Positions 6,547-15,303 are shown, counted from the first letter of the stretch. The stretch is 15,874 nucleotides of DNA from Novosphingobium sp. (GCA_021299075.1 JAJTFU010000057.1:1-15874), one strand, 5' to 3'. The notes: generated by a model from the sequence alone, not told the origin. Numbers and translations are program-made.

Positions 6547-7620
6547 ATGACCGAACAGACCAAGATCCCCGTTCCGCCGCAGGACGAACCGGTCGAGGCC
6601 AAAGGCTCGCTGATCGAGCGCGTGGTGCGCAATTACGATCTGGTGAAGCTGGCCCCGGCGCCGATCCCGGAAGAGCTGATCCCGCCGGCCGCCAAGCGCC
6701 GCCGCTATCGCCGCGCCGATGAAGTGGCCGAGGTTGAGGACGTGGCACCCGTTGCTGCGCCTGCGCCTGCGCCGGCACCAGTGGCTGAAGCTCGCCCGGA
6801 GGTGGTTGAGCCCGAAGTGATCGCGCCCGCAGCGGCAACGCCTGCGGCAGAGCTCGTCCCAGCCGTCAAGCCAGTCCAGTTCAAGGGGCCGGTTAATCCA
6901 GTCAACCGCCAGCACCTGCGCGACCAGGGGCTGATCGTGCCGGAAGGTTCGGTAACCGCGCTGTTGGAAGAGTTCCGCATCGTGAAGCGGCAATTGCTGC
7001 TCAATGCCGGGCACCTGCAGCAACAGGGCATGGGCTATGCCGCCCAGCGCGTGCTGATCTGCTCGCCCCATCCGGGTGAAGGCAAGACGTTTACTGCCGT
7101 CAATCTGGCACTGGCGATTGCTGCCGAGAAGGAAACCGAGGTCCTGCTGGTCGATGCCGACTTTGCCAAGCCCTCTGTGCTGTCCTCGCTCGGCCTGCCG
7201 GGTGGCAAGGGGCTGATGGATGCCCTGGCCGATCCGTCGCTTGATGTCGCCGATTGCGTCCAGGGCACCGACATTTCGGGCCTGTGGGTGCTGCCAGCCG
7301 GCAATGCCACGACGTCCGACACAGAATATCTTTCCAGCTCGCGCACCCGCCAGGTGCTCGATCGACTGGTTGAGGGCGCGCCCAATCGCTTCGTGATCTT
7401 CGATTCGCCGCCGGCGCTGGCGGCCTCTCCGGCGGCCGAACTGGCCAAGTATGTCGGACAGGCCGTGGTTGTCGCCCGGGCTGACCGTACCGGACAGGGT
7501 TCACTGGAGGATGCCATTCGGCTCCTGTCGGGCTGTCCGAACATCCAACTGCTTCTGAACGCCGTCCATTTCAGCCCGAGCGGTCGCCGCTTCGGGTCCT
7601 ATTATGGCTACGGGGGGTAA
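6547..7620 (+). CDS. XrtA-associated tyrosine autokinase (BY-kinase)
   Basis: This 357-residue cytoplasmic bacterial tyrosine kinase (TIGR03018, recalled) is the partner of the Wzz-like protein encoded upstream. Residues 20-33 (GSLIERVVRNYDLV) match the usual N-terminus. Residues 65-110 form a low-complexity Ala/Pro/Val/Glu linker. The MinD-like kinase domain has Walker A SPHPGEGKT (173-181), Walker A' VLLVDADF (199-206) and Walker B FVIFDSPP (282-289). The tail RRFGSYYGYGG carries Tyr352, Tyr353 and Tyr355 as likely autophosphorylation sites. The domain is complete. ATG 6547 follows the previous stop by 10 nt, with GAGGGG as the ribosome site. Its cycle of phosphorylation probably gates polymerisation and export. 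It is separate from the membrane chain-length protein, as in Gram-positive and XrtA systems, rather than fused as in Wzc. Confidence 0.93.
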   Translation: MTEQTKIPVPPQDEPVEAKGSLIERVVRNYDLVKLAPAPIPEELIPPAAKRRRYRRADEVAEVEDVAPVAAPAPAPAPVAEARPEVVEPEVIAPAAATPAAELVPAVKPVQFKGPVNPVNRQHLRDQGLIVPEGSVTALLEEFRIVKRQLLLNAGHLQQQGMGYAAQRVLICSPHPGEGKTFTAVNLALAIAAEKETEVLLVDADFAKPSVLSSLGLPGGKGLMDALADPSLDVADCVQGTDISGLWVLPAGNATTSDTEYLSSSRTRQVLDRLVEGAPNRFVIFDSPPALAASPAAELAKYVGQAVVVARADRTGQGSLEDAIRLLSGCPNIQLLLNAVHFSPSGRRFGSYYGYGG

Positions 7621-7622
7621 CC

Positions 7623-9371
7623 ATGACCTCTGACTACAAGCGCCTGATCACCCTGCTCTGCGCTGGCAGCGCGCTGGCCCTGCCGGCGGTGGCCCAGGCC
7701 CAGTCGATTGCCTATGGCGACGTATCGGGCTCTGGCTCAAAGGCTTCGAGCGATCGCGGCGGCGACGGTGCTGACGCGGACGATGAAGACAGCGACGTTA
7801 GCGCGCCGCGCCGTGGCGGCGGCAGGAAGATCAGGGTTACGCCTTATATCGAGGCGCAGCAGGTGGTCTTTGCCGAGCTGAAGCCGGGCAACGATGTGCT
7901 GACCTATTCGGTGCTTGCCGCCGGGGTCGATGCCGCGATCGCCGGGCGCAACAACCAGGCTTCGGTTTCCGTCCGTTATGAGCGCCGCTTCGGCTGGGGC
8001 GATGCGATCGACAACGATGCGATCAGCGGGGTGGCCCGGGCTTCGCTTTCGGTGGTGCCGCAGACGCTGAAGTTCGAAGCGGGCGCGCTGGCGGCGCGCA
8101 GCAGTGTCGAAAACAACGGCGCGGCCGTGACCAGCGGGCTCGAATTCGGGGACAGCGTCACGCAGATCTATTCGATCTATGCCGGACCGCAGCTGGCGAC
8201 CAACCTTGGTGATGTCGCGCTGACCGGTTCTTACCGGCTGGGTTACACCCGAGTTGAATCGCCTGATGCCATCCAGGTCTTGCCGGGCCAGACCCCGATC
8301 GACGTGTTCGACGATTCGATCACCCATAACGCTGCCGTGCGCGCCGGGGTGAAGCCCGGTGATGTTCTGCCGGTTGGTCTGGGCGTTGGCGCGGGCTTCA
8401 ACCGCGAAGATGTGTCCAATTTCGATCAACGGATCGATGACCGCTGGGTGCGCAGTGACGTGACTCTGCCGGTCAGTCCCGATCTGCACCTTGTTGGTGG
8501 GGTCGGCTACGAAAAGGTCCGCGTTTCCAGCCGCGATGCCGTGCGCGACCCCGTGACCGGCGCGCCGGTTCTGGGCAGCGATGGCCGCTTCGTGACGGAC
8601 AAGAGCGTGCCGCGCGCAATCTCCTACAATGCGGATGGATTGATCTGGGATGCCGGCGTGATCTGGCGGCCGAGCCGCCGCACTGCGCTCGAGGCGCATG
8701 TTGGCAAGCGCTATGGCTCAACCAGCTATTACGGCAGCTTTGCCTATGCGCCCAATTCGCGCAGCAGCTTTAACGTCTCGGTCTACGATTCGATCAATGG
8801 CTTTGGCGGGCAGTTGGGCAACGCCCTGGCCGCGCTGCCGACCGAATTCGAAGCTGTGCGTAATCCGTTCAATGGCTCGCTGTCCGGCTGCGTTGCGGCC
8901 AGCGGTTCGGTGTCTTCGGGCCAGAGCCCATGCCTGTCGACCGCGCTTGGCTCGGTCCGCAGTTCGGTGTTCCGGTCGCGCGGCGTGATGGCCAGCTATT
9001 CGGTTACCGGCAACCGTTTCCAGACCGGGATCGGCGCCGGTTATGATCGCCGCAAGTTCATTGCCGCGCCAGGTACGGTCCTGGCCGCGGCCAATGGTGT
9101 GATCGACGAGAACGTGTGGGTCGCAGCCTATCTCAATGGTCGGATCGACCGGAATTCAAGCTTCTCGACCAGCGTGTACGGCAATTTGTACGAAAGCGGA
9201 GACGCCTTGTCTGGCGATATCACCGCGATCGGCGCAACCGCTGCCTATTATCGCCAGCTGACCAGCAAGCTGACCGCCACTGCGGCGATCGGCATCGACG
9301 GGGTCAAGCGTAAGAACCTGGTCGATATCTGGTCCGGCCAGGCGATGGTCGGCGTGCGGTATTCGTTCTGA
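7623..9371 (+). CDS. XrtA/PEP-CTERM-associated outer-membrane beta-barrel protein
   Basis: This 582-residue exported protein matches the PEP-CTERM-associated outer-membrane family (TIGR03016, recalled). The signal peptide spans about 1-26, ending in the cleavage-site-like AVAQAQ. A Gly/Ser/Asp-rich, strongly acidic spacer (about 33-60) follows, then RRGGGRKIRVTPYIEAQQ, where the barrel begins. From there many alternating strands with aromatic girdle residues are seen, and the last residues GVRYSF end in Phe, a typical BAM insertion signal. The start at 7623 is 2 nt after the kinase stop and uses a run of six Gs as its ribosome site. It probably forms a wide outer-membrane barrel for the exported polymer or for surface assembly. 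Its exact job in XrtA loci is not established. Confidence 0.85.
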   Translation: MTSDYKRLITLLCAGSALALPAVAQAQSIAYGDVSGSGSKASSDRGGDGADADDEDSDVSAPRRGGGRKIRVTPYIEAQQVVFAELKPGNDVLTYSVLAAGVDAAIAGRNNQASVSVRYERRFGWGDAIDNDAISGVARASLSVVPQTLKFEAGALAARSSVENNGAAVTSGLEFGDSVTQIYSIYAGPQLATNLGDVALTGSYRLGYTRVESPDAIQVLPGQTPIDVFDDSITHNAAVRAGVKPGDVLPVGLGVGAGFNREDVSNFDQRIDDRWVRSDVTLPVSPDLHLVGGVGYEKVRVSSRDAVRDPVTGAPVLGSDGRFVTDKSVPRAISYNADGLIWDAGVIWRPSRRTALEAHVGKRYGSTSYYGSFAYAPNSRSSFNVSVYDSINGFGGQLGNALAALPTEFEAVRNPFNGSLSGCVAASGSVSSGQSPCLSTALGSVRSSVFRSRGVMASYSVTGNRFQTGIGAGYDRRKFIAAPGTVLAAANGVIDENVWVAAYLNGRIDRNSSFSTSVYGNLYESGDALSGDITAIGATAAYYRQLTSKLTATAAIGIDGVKRKNLVDIWSGQAMVGVRYSF

Positions 9372-9378
9372 GCCTGAC

Positions 9379-9382
9379 GGAG
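9379..9382 (+). promoter_or_regulatory. Ribosome binding site GGAG that decides the ATPase start
   Basis: GGAG lies 8 nt before ATG 9391 but only 2 nt before the in-frame ATG 9385, so 9391 is the likely initiation codon. Confidence 0.6.
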
Positions 9383-9390
9383 TAATGGAT

Positions 9391-10557
9391 ATGTTCAACG
9401 ATTTTTACGGGCTCAGCGGGCGGCCGTTCCAGCTTACCCCTGATCCGACTTTCTATTTCGAGAGCCTGACGCACCGCAAGGCGCTGTCCTACTTGTCCTA
9501 TGGCCTGGCCCAAGGCGAAGGCTTTGTGGTGATCACGGGTGAGGTCGGGGCCGGTAAGTCGACCCTGGTCGCGCACCTGATGGCCACGATTGACCCGGCT
9601 CGGCTGACCGCCGCTCAGATCGTCACCAGCAAGCTGGATGGCGAGGAACTGGTCCATGTCGTCGCCCAGGCCTTCGGGCTGATCGTCGATGGTCACGACA
9701 AGGCTTCTGCGCTTGGCGCAATCGAAGCCTTCCTGCATGACGAGGCCCGCGCCGGCCGCCGCTGCCTGCTGGTGGTCGATGAGAGCCAGAACCTTGAGCT
9801 TGAGGCCCTGGAAGAGCTGCGCATGCTCTCCAATTTCCAGCTTGGTGCCCATCCGCTGCTGCAGACGCTGTTGCTGGGCCAGCCGGAATTCCGCGACACG
9901 ATCCAGGATCACCCGCAGCTTGAACAGCTGCGCCAGCGCGTGATTGCCGCCCATCACCTTGAGGCGATGGAGCTGGGCGAAGTCCAGGCCTATATCGAGC
10001 ACCGCCTGAAGTGCGTGGGCTGGGTCGGCAATCCGCAGTTCGACCAGGGCGTGTTTACCGAGCTGTTCGAAGCGTCGGGCGGCGTGCCGCGCCGGATCAA
10101 CCAGATCTGCAACCGCTTGATGATGCTGGGCGCTGTCGATCAGCGTAGCCGGATCGACCGCGCCATGCTGAGCCAGGTGCTCGACGAGCTGGAACTCGAT
10201 GGCACCATGCAGCTCAAGAAGATCGCGCCGCAGCCCGTGGCCGCGGCTGCGCCCGAACTGGTCGCCGCGCCGCAGCCGGTCGCCGTCGATGGTGTTGCGA
10301 TGGCACAGCTGGAGGCCCTGCTGGCCGAGCGCGATGCCCAGATTGCTGAACTGCAGCAGGCCGTGATCGAACTGGCCAACGAGCGCGATGCCGATTTGGC
10401 CCGTCCGGTCCAGAGCGACGAAGGCCTTGCTGCGCTTGAAGCCAAGTTCGCCGGGCTGGAAGCAAAGATGCTGGAGCAGGAGCGGACCATTCGCCACACG
10501 CTGACCATGCTGATCGAGTGGATCGAGGCCGAAGACGCCAATCGCGCCGCGGCCTGA
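9391..10557 (+). CDS. XrtA-associated ExeA-like AAA ATPase with C-terminal coiled coil
   Basis: This 388-residue ATPase resembles the ExeA/GspA-like AAA proteins of XrtA loci (TIGR03015, recalled). The N-terminal FYGLSGRPFQLTPDPTFYF is the typical family opening. Walker A GEVGAGKST is at 50-58 and Walker B LLVVDES at about 126-132. Next come the sensor-like LRMLSNFQLG and the C-terminal GGVPRRINQICNRLM. After about residue 275 an Ala/Pro linker leads to a predicted coiled coil (LEALLAERDAQIAELQQAV, then LEAKFAGLEAKMLEQE). No membrane segment is present, so unlike ExeA it looks cytoplasmic. ATG 9391 is preferred over 9385 because of GGAG spacing and because relatives begin near this point. It lies 19 nt after the barrel gene. 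It probably powers or organises an envelope assembly step; partner proteins are unknown. Confidence 0.9.
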   Translation: MFNDFYGLSGRPFQLTPDPTFYFESLTHRKALSYLSYGLAQGEGFVVITGEVGAGKSTLVAHLMATIDPARLTAAQIVTSKLDGEELVHVVAQAFGLIVDGHDKASALGAIEAFLHDEARAGRRCLLVVDESQNLELEALEELRMLSNFQLGAHPLLQTLLLGQPEFRDTIQDHPQLEQLRQRVIAAHHLEAMELGEVQAYIEHRLKCVGWVGNPQFDQGVFTELFEASGGVPRRINQICNRLMMLGAVDQRSRIDRAMLSQVLDELELDGTMQLKKIAPQPVAAAAPELVAAPQPVAVDGVAMAQLEALLAERDAQIAELQQAVIELANERDADLARPVQSDEGLAALEAKFAGLEAKMLEQERTIRHTLTMLIEWIEAEDANRAAA

Positions 10558-10570
10558 TTGGGGCATTGGC

Positions 10571-11449
10571 GTGAGCGAGTTCCTACCCCGCTTGGTCAAT
10601 GGCCTGTCGGTCGATGTCGAAGACTGGTTCCAGGTCGGCGCGTTCGAGAACGTGATCGATCGGGGTACCTGGGATTCGCTGTCTGACCGGGTCGAGCGGA
10701 ATGTCGAGCAGATCTTGGATCTGGTCGCGGCTTGCGAGGTGCAGGCAACCTTCTTCACGCTGGGTTGGGTGGCAGAGCGGCATGGGCCGCTGATGCGCCG
10801 GATCGTCGATGCGGGGCATGAGCTGGCCAGCCATGGCTGGGACCATGCCCGCGTCTTCACGCTGGGCAAGGAAGCCTTCGCCCGCGATGTCGAGCGCGCC
10901 CGCAAGGTGCTGGAGGATGCCTCGGGCGTCGCCATCACTGGTTACCGCGCCCCCAGCTTCTCGATCGATCAACGCACACCCTGGGCCTATGCGGTGCTTG
11001 CCGAGCAAGGCTATGCCTACAGCTCCAGCGTCGCGCCGATTACCCACGATCACTATGGCTGGCGCGATGCGCCGCGTTTTGCCTTCCGGCCGCTGGCCTG
11101 GTCTTCGCTGGTCGAGGTGCCGGTCACAACTGCCCAGTTTGCCGGCAAACGTCTGGCCGCCGGGGGCGGGGGGTTCTTCCGCGTCATGCCCTATGCTTTC
11201 TCGCGCTGGGCGATCCGTCAGGTTAACACGCAGGACCAGCGTCCGGCGGTGTTCTATTTCCACCCGTGGGAGATCGACCCGGCCCAGCCGCGCGTGGCCG
11301 GTGCGCCGCTGCGCTCGAAGTTGCGGCACTATACCAACCTCGACGTCATGGCGGAAAAGCTGGAACAGCTGATCCGGGAATTCGAATGGGGCCGCATGGA
11401 CTTGCTGGCGCACCGTGAAGCGCAACATGCAGTGGAACTGGCGGCGTGA
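10571..11449 (+). CDS. XrtA-type polysaccharide deacetylase (NodB/CE4 family)
   Basis: This 292-residue NodB-fold deacetylase (TIGR03006, recalled) should remove acetyl groups from amino sugars of the exopolysaccharide. Motif 1 is SVDVEDWF, with Asp15 as the likely general base. Motif 2 is SHGWDH, with metal ligands His88 and His92. Motif 3 is YRAPSF with Arg126, followed by EVPVTT (182-187), and the late motif is FYFHPWEIDP with His231. All key residues are present and the length is normal. There is no signal peptide, so it may act on lipid-linked precursors in the cytoplasm. The start is GTG, 13 nt after the ATPase stop. Its own stop overlaps the next gene's GTG as GTGA. Confidence 0.93.
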   Translation: MSEFLPRLVNGLSVDVEDWFQVGAFENVIDRGTWDSLSDRVERNVEQILDLVAACEVQATFFTLGWVAERHGPLMRRIVDAGHELASHGWDHARVFTLGKEAFARDVERARKVLEDASGVAITGYRAPSFSIDQRTPWAYAVLAEQGYAYSSSVAPITHDHYGWRDAPRFAFRPLAWSSLVEVPVTTAQFAGKRLAAGGGGFFRVMPYAFSRWAIRQVNTQDQRPAVFYFHPWEIDPAQPRVAGAPLRSKLRHYTNLDVMAEKLEQLIREFEWGRMDLLAHREAQHAVELAA

Positions 11450-12519
11450 ACGCCCCATTCCGCCATGCCGCCAAGCTGGCGCTGCTCGATCCGGCTGAAC
11501 CCGATGCGGCCGCCCGGATTGAGGCTTTTGTTGCCGCTCATCCGGATGCGACTCCATTTCATCGGCCGGCCTGGCTGACCGCTGTTGCCAAAGGATCGGG
11601 CAACAAGGCGCTGGCGCTGGCGCTTGAACACGGCGCCGATCTAGCTGCCGTTCTGCCGCTGCTTGAAGTGCATTCGCCGCTGTTCGGCCGCGTGCTGGTC
11701 TCCAGCGGCTTTGGCGTGGGCGGCGGTGCCTTGACCACGGGGCGGGGGCAGGATGAGGCGCTGTTTGCTTTTGCCCAAGACCAGGCGCTGCGACGGTCTT
11801 GCCCGACGATTGAACTGCGCGGCGGGCCGCTGCCCGATGACCGGCCGGGCTGGAAGGTGCGCCACGATTCGCACTGCGGCTACGTCGCTGAACTCGCAGC
11901 GGACGATGAGGCGCAGCTGCTGTGGGTACCGCGCAAGCAGCGCGCCGAAGTCCGCAAGGGCCTGGCTGCTGACCTGACTGTGACGGTCGGGACCACTGCC
12001 ACTGATCGCGCGGCGCACTATGCGGTCTATGCCGAAAGCGTCCGCAACCTTGGGACGCCGGTCTTTCCCAAGCGGCTCTTCGCCGAAGTGCTCGATGCCT
12101 TTGGCACAGATGCCGATATCCTGACCGTCTGGCATCAGGGGCAGCCGGTCAGCAGCGTCTTGTCACTTTACCACCGCGGCACGGTCATGCCCTATTGGGG
12201 CGGCGGTACGCAGGCTGCGCGCAGGCTGCGCGCCAATGACCGGATGTATTTCGAACTGATGCTCCATGCCCGCCGGCGCGGTTGCCAGCGGTTCGATTTT
12301 GGTCGGTCCAAGGTCAATTCCGGCGCCGGTGAGTTTAAGAAGAACTGGGGCTTTGCCGCCGAACCGCTGGGCTATGCCAGCTGGACCGCGCCGGGCGCCG
12401 AGGCACGCGATGCCGATCCCACCAGCGGCCGCCACGCGGCCCGGATCGCGCTGTGGAAGAAACTACCCTTGCCGGTCGCAAACCTGGTCGGGCCATTTAT
12501 CGCCCGGGGGCTGGCATGA
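11446..12519 (+). CDS. FemAB-like XrtA/PEP-CTERM-associated protein
   Basis: This 357-residue protein of the FemAB-related XrtA family (TIGR03019, recalled) has a GNAT-like fold that usually transfers aminoacyl or acyl groups. Seen are HRPAWLTAV (39-47), VHSPLFGRVLVSSGFGVGGG (75-94), VPRKQRAEVRKGL (161-173), YAESVRNLGTPVFPKR (195-210), MPYWGGGT (248-255), FDFGRSK (283-289) and FKKNWGF (297-303). The tail ALWKKLPLPVANLVGPFIAR is typical of the family. The start is GTG, overlapping the deacetylase stop as GTGA; the end overlaps the glycosyltransferase as ATGA. It is only distantly similar to the acyltransferase at 675-1688, so the locus has two such enzymes. The acceptor is unknown. It may modify sugars freed by the deacetylase, but that is inference. 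Confidence 0.92.
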   Translation: MNAPFRHAAKLALLDPAEPDAAARIEAFVAAHPDATPFHRPAWLTAVAKGSGNKALALALEHGADLAAVLPLLEVHSPLFGRVLVSSGFGVGGGALTTGRGQDEALFAFAQDQALRRSCPTIELRGGPLPDDRPGWKVRHDSHCGYVAELAADDEAQLLWVPRKQRAEVRKGLAADLTVTVGTTATDRAAHYAVYAESVRNLGTPVFPKRLFAEVLDAFGTDADILTVWHQGQPVSSVLSLYHRGTVMPYWGGGTQAARRLRANDRMYFELMLHARRRGCQRFDFGRSKVNSGAGEFKKNWGFAAEPLGYASWTAPGAEARDADPTSGRHAARIALWKKLPLPVANLVGPFIARGLA

Positions 12520-13754
12520 CCAACGAGATCCTGTTCATTTCTCACCGCATGCCGTTCCCGCCCGATCGCGGTGACAAGATCCGCTCGCACCATGTGCTCA
12601 AGCGGCTCGCGGCCCTGGCCCCGGTTCACGTAGCGACCTTTGCCGATGACGAGCGCGACCTGGCCGAAGAGGTCGAACTGGCGGCGATCGCGCGCAGTTA
12701 TCGCCTGGTCCGCCGGGTCAAGCCGCTGGTGGTGGCCGGCCTCCAATCGCTGGTCCAACGCGCACCGGTCAGCTTGCCAGCCTTCGCAAATCCTGAACTG
12801 GCGCACTACGTTGAAGAGATCCTGCGCGAGCGGCCGATCGGCACGATCTATGCCTTCTCCGGGCAAATGGGGCAGTATATCCCTGACTGGTTCACCGGTC
12901 GCGTCGTGTTCGACTTTGTCGATGTCGATTCCGCCAAGTTCGAGGCCTATGCCGAGCGCGACACCGGATTGCGGCGTTGGATAAATGCCCGCGAGGCCCG
13001 TCTCTTGCGGGCTGAAGAGGAACGACTGGCTCGCCGGGCAACGGTGAGCCTACTGGTCACGCCGGAGGAAACGGCCTTGTTCCGGGCGAGGCTTTCGCCA
13101 GAGGCAGCCGCCACTTGCGATGTCCGCACCCTCAAGTGCGGGATCGACAGCAAACACTTCGATCGCACTGGTGTTCGTACTGAACAGCGCTTGGCGGACA
13201 GCCCAGGTCCCCGGATCATCTATACTGGTCAGATGGACTATGCGCCGAATGTCGAAGCGTGCCTGCGAGTGATCGAGCGGCTACTGCCGGCAATCCGAAC
13301 CCATCGGCCCGATACCACATTTCACATCGTTGGTCGCAATCCGGCCGAGGAATTGCGCGAACACCACGGCCGGGGCGGCGTCTACGTCTGGGGCGCGGTA
13401 GAGGACACGCGAACATGGCTGGCCGGGGCCGACCTGGCACTGATCCCATTGGAAATCGCGCGGGGAATCCAGACCAAGGTGCTCGAAGCCATGGCGATGA
13501 GCCTGCCCCTGGTTTTGACCAGCGGTGCGGCAACGGGTCTTGGCGCGCGTGACGGGCAGCATTTCGTGGTCGCCGACACCGACGCAGACCTCATTGACCG
13601 GGTCACTTCAATTATTGCCCACCCGCGGCAAGGGCTGGCGCTGGGGCGCGCGGCGCGGCAATTCATCGTCGACAACCTCAGCTGGGAAGCCTGCCTGGCG
13701 CCGCTGCCTGAGTTGATTGGCATCGGTGAGGCGCGCAAGCTCAATGCAGCCTGA
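12516..13754 (+). CDS. XrtA/PEP-CTERM-associated glycosyltransferase (GT-B fold)
   Basis: This 412-residue glycosyltransferase matches the PEP-CTERM/XrtA family TIGR03087 (recalled; sugar transferase, PEP-CTERM/EpsH1 system). The N-terminal domain opens with ISHRMPFPPDRGDKIRSHH (8-26) and includes YAFSGQMGQYI and VDFVDVDSAKFEAYAERD. The C-terminal GT-B domain includes IIYTGQMDYAPNVEA (234-248) and FHIVGRNPAEEL (269-280). The nucleotide-sugar-binding region reads PLEIARGIQTKVLEAMAM (311-328), where Glu313 and Glu324 lie where the family's binding acids are expected. The start ATG 12516 overlaps the previous stop as ATGA; a longer upstream frame is rejected. It adds a sugar to the exopolysaccharide repeat unit on the cytoplasmic side. 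Donor and linkage are unknown. Confidence 0.92.
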   Translation: MTNEILFISHRMPFPPDRGDKIRSHHVLKRLAALAPVHVATFADDERDLAEEVELAAIARSYRLVRRVKPLVVAGLQSLVQRAPVSLPAFANPELAHYVEEILRERPIGTIYAFSGQMGQYIPDWFTGRVVFDFVDVDSAKFEAYAERDTGLRRWINAREARLLRAEEERLARRATVSLLVTPEETALFRARLSPEAAATCDVRTLKCGIDSKHFDRTGVRTEQRLADSPGPRIIYTGQMDYAPNVEACLRVIERLLPAIRTHRPDTTFHIVGRNPAEELREHHGRGGVYVWGAVEDTRTWLAGADLALIPLEIARGIQTKVLEAMAMSLPLVLTSGAATGLGARDGQHFVVADTDADLIDRVTSIIAHPRQGLALGRAARQFIVDNLSWEACLAPLPELIGIGEARKLNAA

Positions 13755-15291
13755 CCGTCTCCAGCTAACCTCTGCGCAAGCTGGAGTGAGCCCGTGGCGC
13801 GATGCCCTGGTTCGGCTCGGCTGCGTCTGGCTTGCGCTGATCTTGGCTTTTGCTGGCGATTGGCTGGCCATGGCCCGCCAGTGGTGGGACAGCTCGACCT
13901 ATAATCACATCCTGCTGGTTCCGCCGATTCTGGCCTGGCTCGTTTCGCTTCGGCTCGACGAACTGCGCAAGCTGACGCCGCAGACCTGGACACCTGGCCT
14001 GCTGTTGGTCGGCGGCGGCGTGCTGCTTTGGGATCTGGGTCGCTTTGCCGGTTTCAATCTGGTTCAACAGGCTGGCGCTGTCCTGGTCATGCCCGGAAGC
14101 CTGCTGGCCTTGCTGGGGCCACGCGTTGCGCTGGGGCTGCTGTTCCCGCTCTGCTACATGGCATTCCTGGTGCCGTTCGGGGATGAGCTTGTCCACCAGC
14201 TTCAAATGATCACCGCGGCCCTGACCATTGCCCTGGTCAAGATCAGCGGCATCCCGGCAGTGATCGACGGCGTGTTCATTGATACCCCGGCCGGCCTGTT
14301 CGAAGTGGCCGAGGCCTGTTCGGGCGTGAAGTTCCTGATCGCGATGATTGCGCTGGGTGCCCTGGTCGCGAATGTCTGCTTCCGCAGCTGGAAGCGCCGG
14401 GCGCTGTTTATGGCGCTGTGCGTGGCCGCGCCGATCCTGGCCAACGGCGTGCGTGCCTGGGCAACAATCCTGGCGGCGCAATATGTCGGGGCAGAGAAAG
14501 CGGGTGGGTTCGACCACATCGTCTATGGCTGGGTGTTCTTCGCGCTGGTCATTGCCGCCGTGCTGGGACTGTCGTGGCGGCACTTTGACCGCGCTGTCGA
14601 CGATCCGATGATCGACGCCGCCGCGATCGAGCAGGCCCGGCTGCCGCGCTTGCTGAACCGTGGTTTTGTTGCCGCGCCGCTGACGATCCTGCTGTGCGGC
14701 GCCCTGGTGCTGGGCGGGCAAGCCTGGGCCAGAACGGCTGAGGCATTGGTCGCCCCGATGCCGAAGCAGATCTTCCTGCCTGAGGTCCCGGGCTGGCAAC
14801 GCACCGACTTTGCCCCAGCGGTGCCGTGGCAACCGCGCGCCGCGGGGGCGGAGCATCGCTTGATCGGCTCCTATGCCGATGCGCAGGGGCGCAAGGTCGA
14901 TGTCTTTCTGGCGCTCTACCCGGCCCAGAACGAAGGGCGCGAAGCCACCGGCTTTGGTGAAGGCGCCTTGCCTGAAAACAGCGAATGGTCGTGGAATAGC
15001 GCCGGCCCCCAAGTGGCGAATGCCAAATCCGACCTGCTGCGCGCCCGCGGCAGCATGGAGCGGCTGGCCGAGACCTATTATCGCAATGGCGATCTTCTCA
15101 CGGGCAGCGCGCTCAAGCTCAAGCTTGCGACAATCGCCGATCGGCTGCTGCTGCGGCGCGAGCCGACTACCATGCTGATCCTCTCGACCGAAGTGACGGC
15201 TGACGAAGATCCCGCAATAACGCTCGACCGGTTCCGGCAATCGACTGGCCCAGTCGGACCATGGATGGACCGCATCGTGGCGCTCCGCTAG
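13744..15291 (+). CDS. xrtA: Exosortase A with fused EpsI domain
   Basis: This 515-residue fusion joins an exosortase A (TIGR03109 type) at about 1-290 to an EpsI/DUF3485-like domain at about 315-515. The exosortase half has around eight hydrophobic segments and the catalytic triad: Cys192 in EACSG, Arg237 in NGVRAW and His258 in FDHIVYGW. It cuts the C-terminal PEP-CTERM sorting signal of target proteins in the inner membrane, probably with transfer to another envelope molecule. The C-terminal half, after a membrane segment (about 309-328), is exposed and shows YYRNGDLLTGSALKLKLA, typical of sphingomonad fusions. ATG 13744 overlaps the glycosyltransferase end by 11 bp; an upstream in-frame TTG 13717 and GTG 13726 are less likely. 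No PEP-CTERM substrate gene is in the window. Confidence 0.95.
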   Translation: MQPDRLQLTSAQAGVSPWRDALVRLGCVWLALILAFAGDWLAMARQWWDSSTYNHILLVPPILAWLVSLRLDELRKLTPQTWTPGLLLVGGGVLLWDLGRFAGFNLVQQAGAVLVMPGSLLALLGPRVALGLLFPLCYMAFLVPFGDELVHQLQMITAALTIALVKISGIPAVIDGVFIDTPAGLFEVAEACSGVKFLIAMIALGALVANVCFRSWKRRALFMALCVAAPILANGVRAWATILAAQYVGAEKAGGFDHIVYGWVFFALVIAAVLGLSWRHFDRAVDDPMIDAAAIEQARLPRLLNRGFVAAPLTILLCGALVLGGQAWARTAEALVAPMPKQIFLPEVPGWQRTDFAPAVPWQPRAAGAEHRLIGSYADAQGRKVDVFLALYPAQNEGREATGFGEGALPENSEWSWNSAGPQVANAKSDLLRARGSMERLAETYYRNGDLLTGSALKLKLATIADRLLLRREPTTMLILSTEVTADEDPAITLDRFRQSTGPVGPWMDRIVALR

Positions 15292-15303
15292 GCGACTTCA
15301 CCT

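Noticed and set aside
9340..9371. PEP-CTERM sorting signal at the end of the barrel protein
   Set aside because: It ends GVRYSF, an outer-membrane barrel signal, with no PEP motif, hydrophobic helix or Arg-rich tail. No other protein in the window has one.
9304..10938. 544-residue open frame on the minus strand opposite the ATPase
   Set aside because: It mirrors the GC-rich coding frame of a clear ATPase and deacetylase, has low-complexity translation and no recognisable domain.
13765..15240. 491-residue open frame on the minus strand opposite exosortase A
   Set aside because: The plus strand encodes an unmistakable exosortase with a full catalytic triad; the minus translation is Arg/Gln/His-rich shadow sequence.
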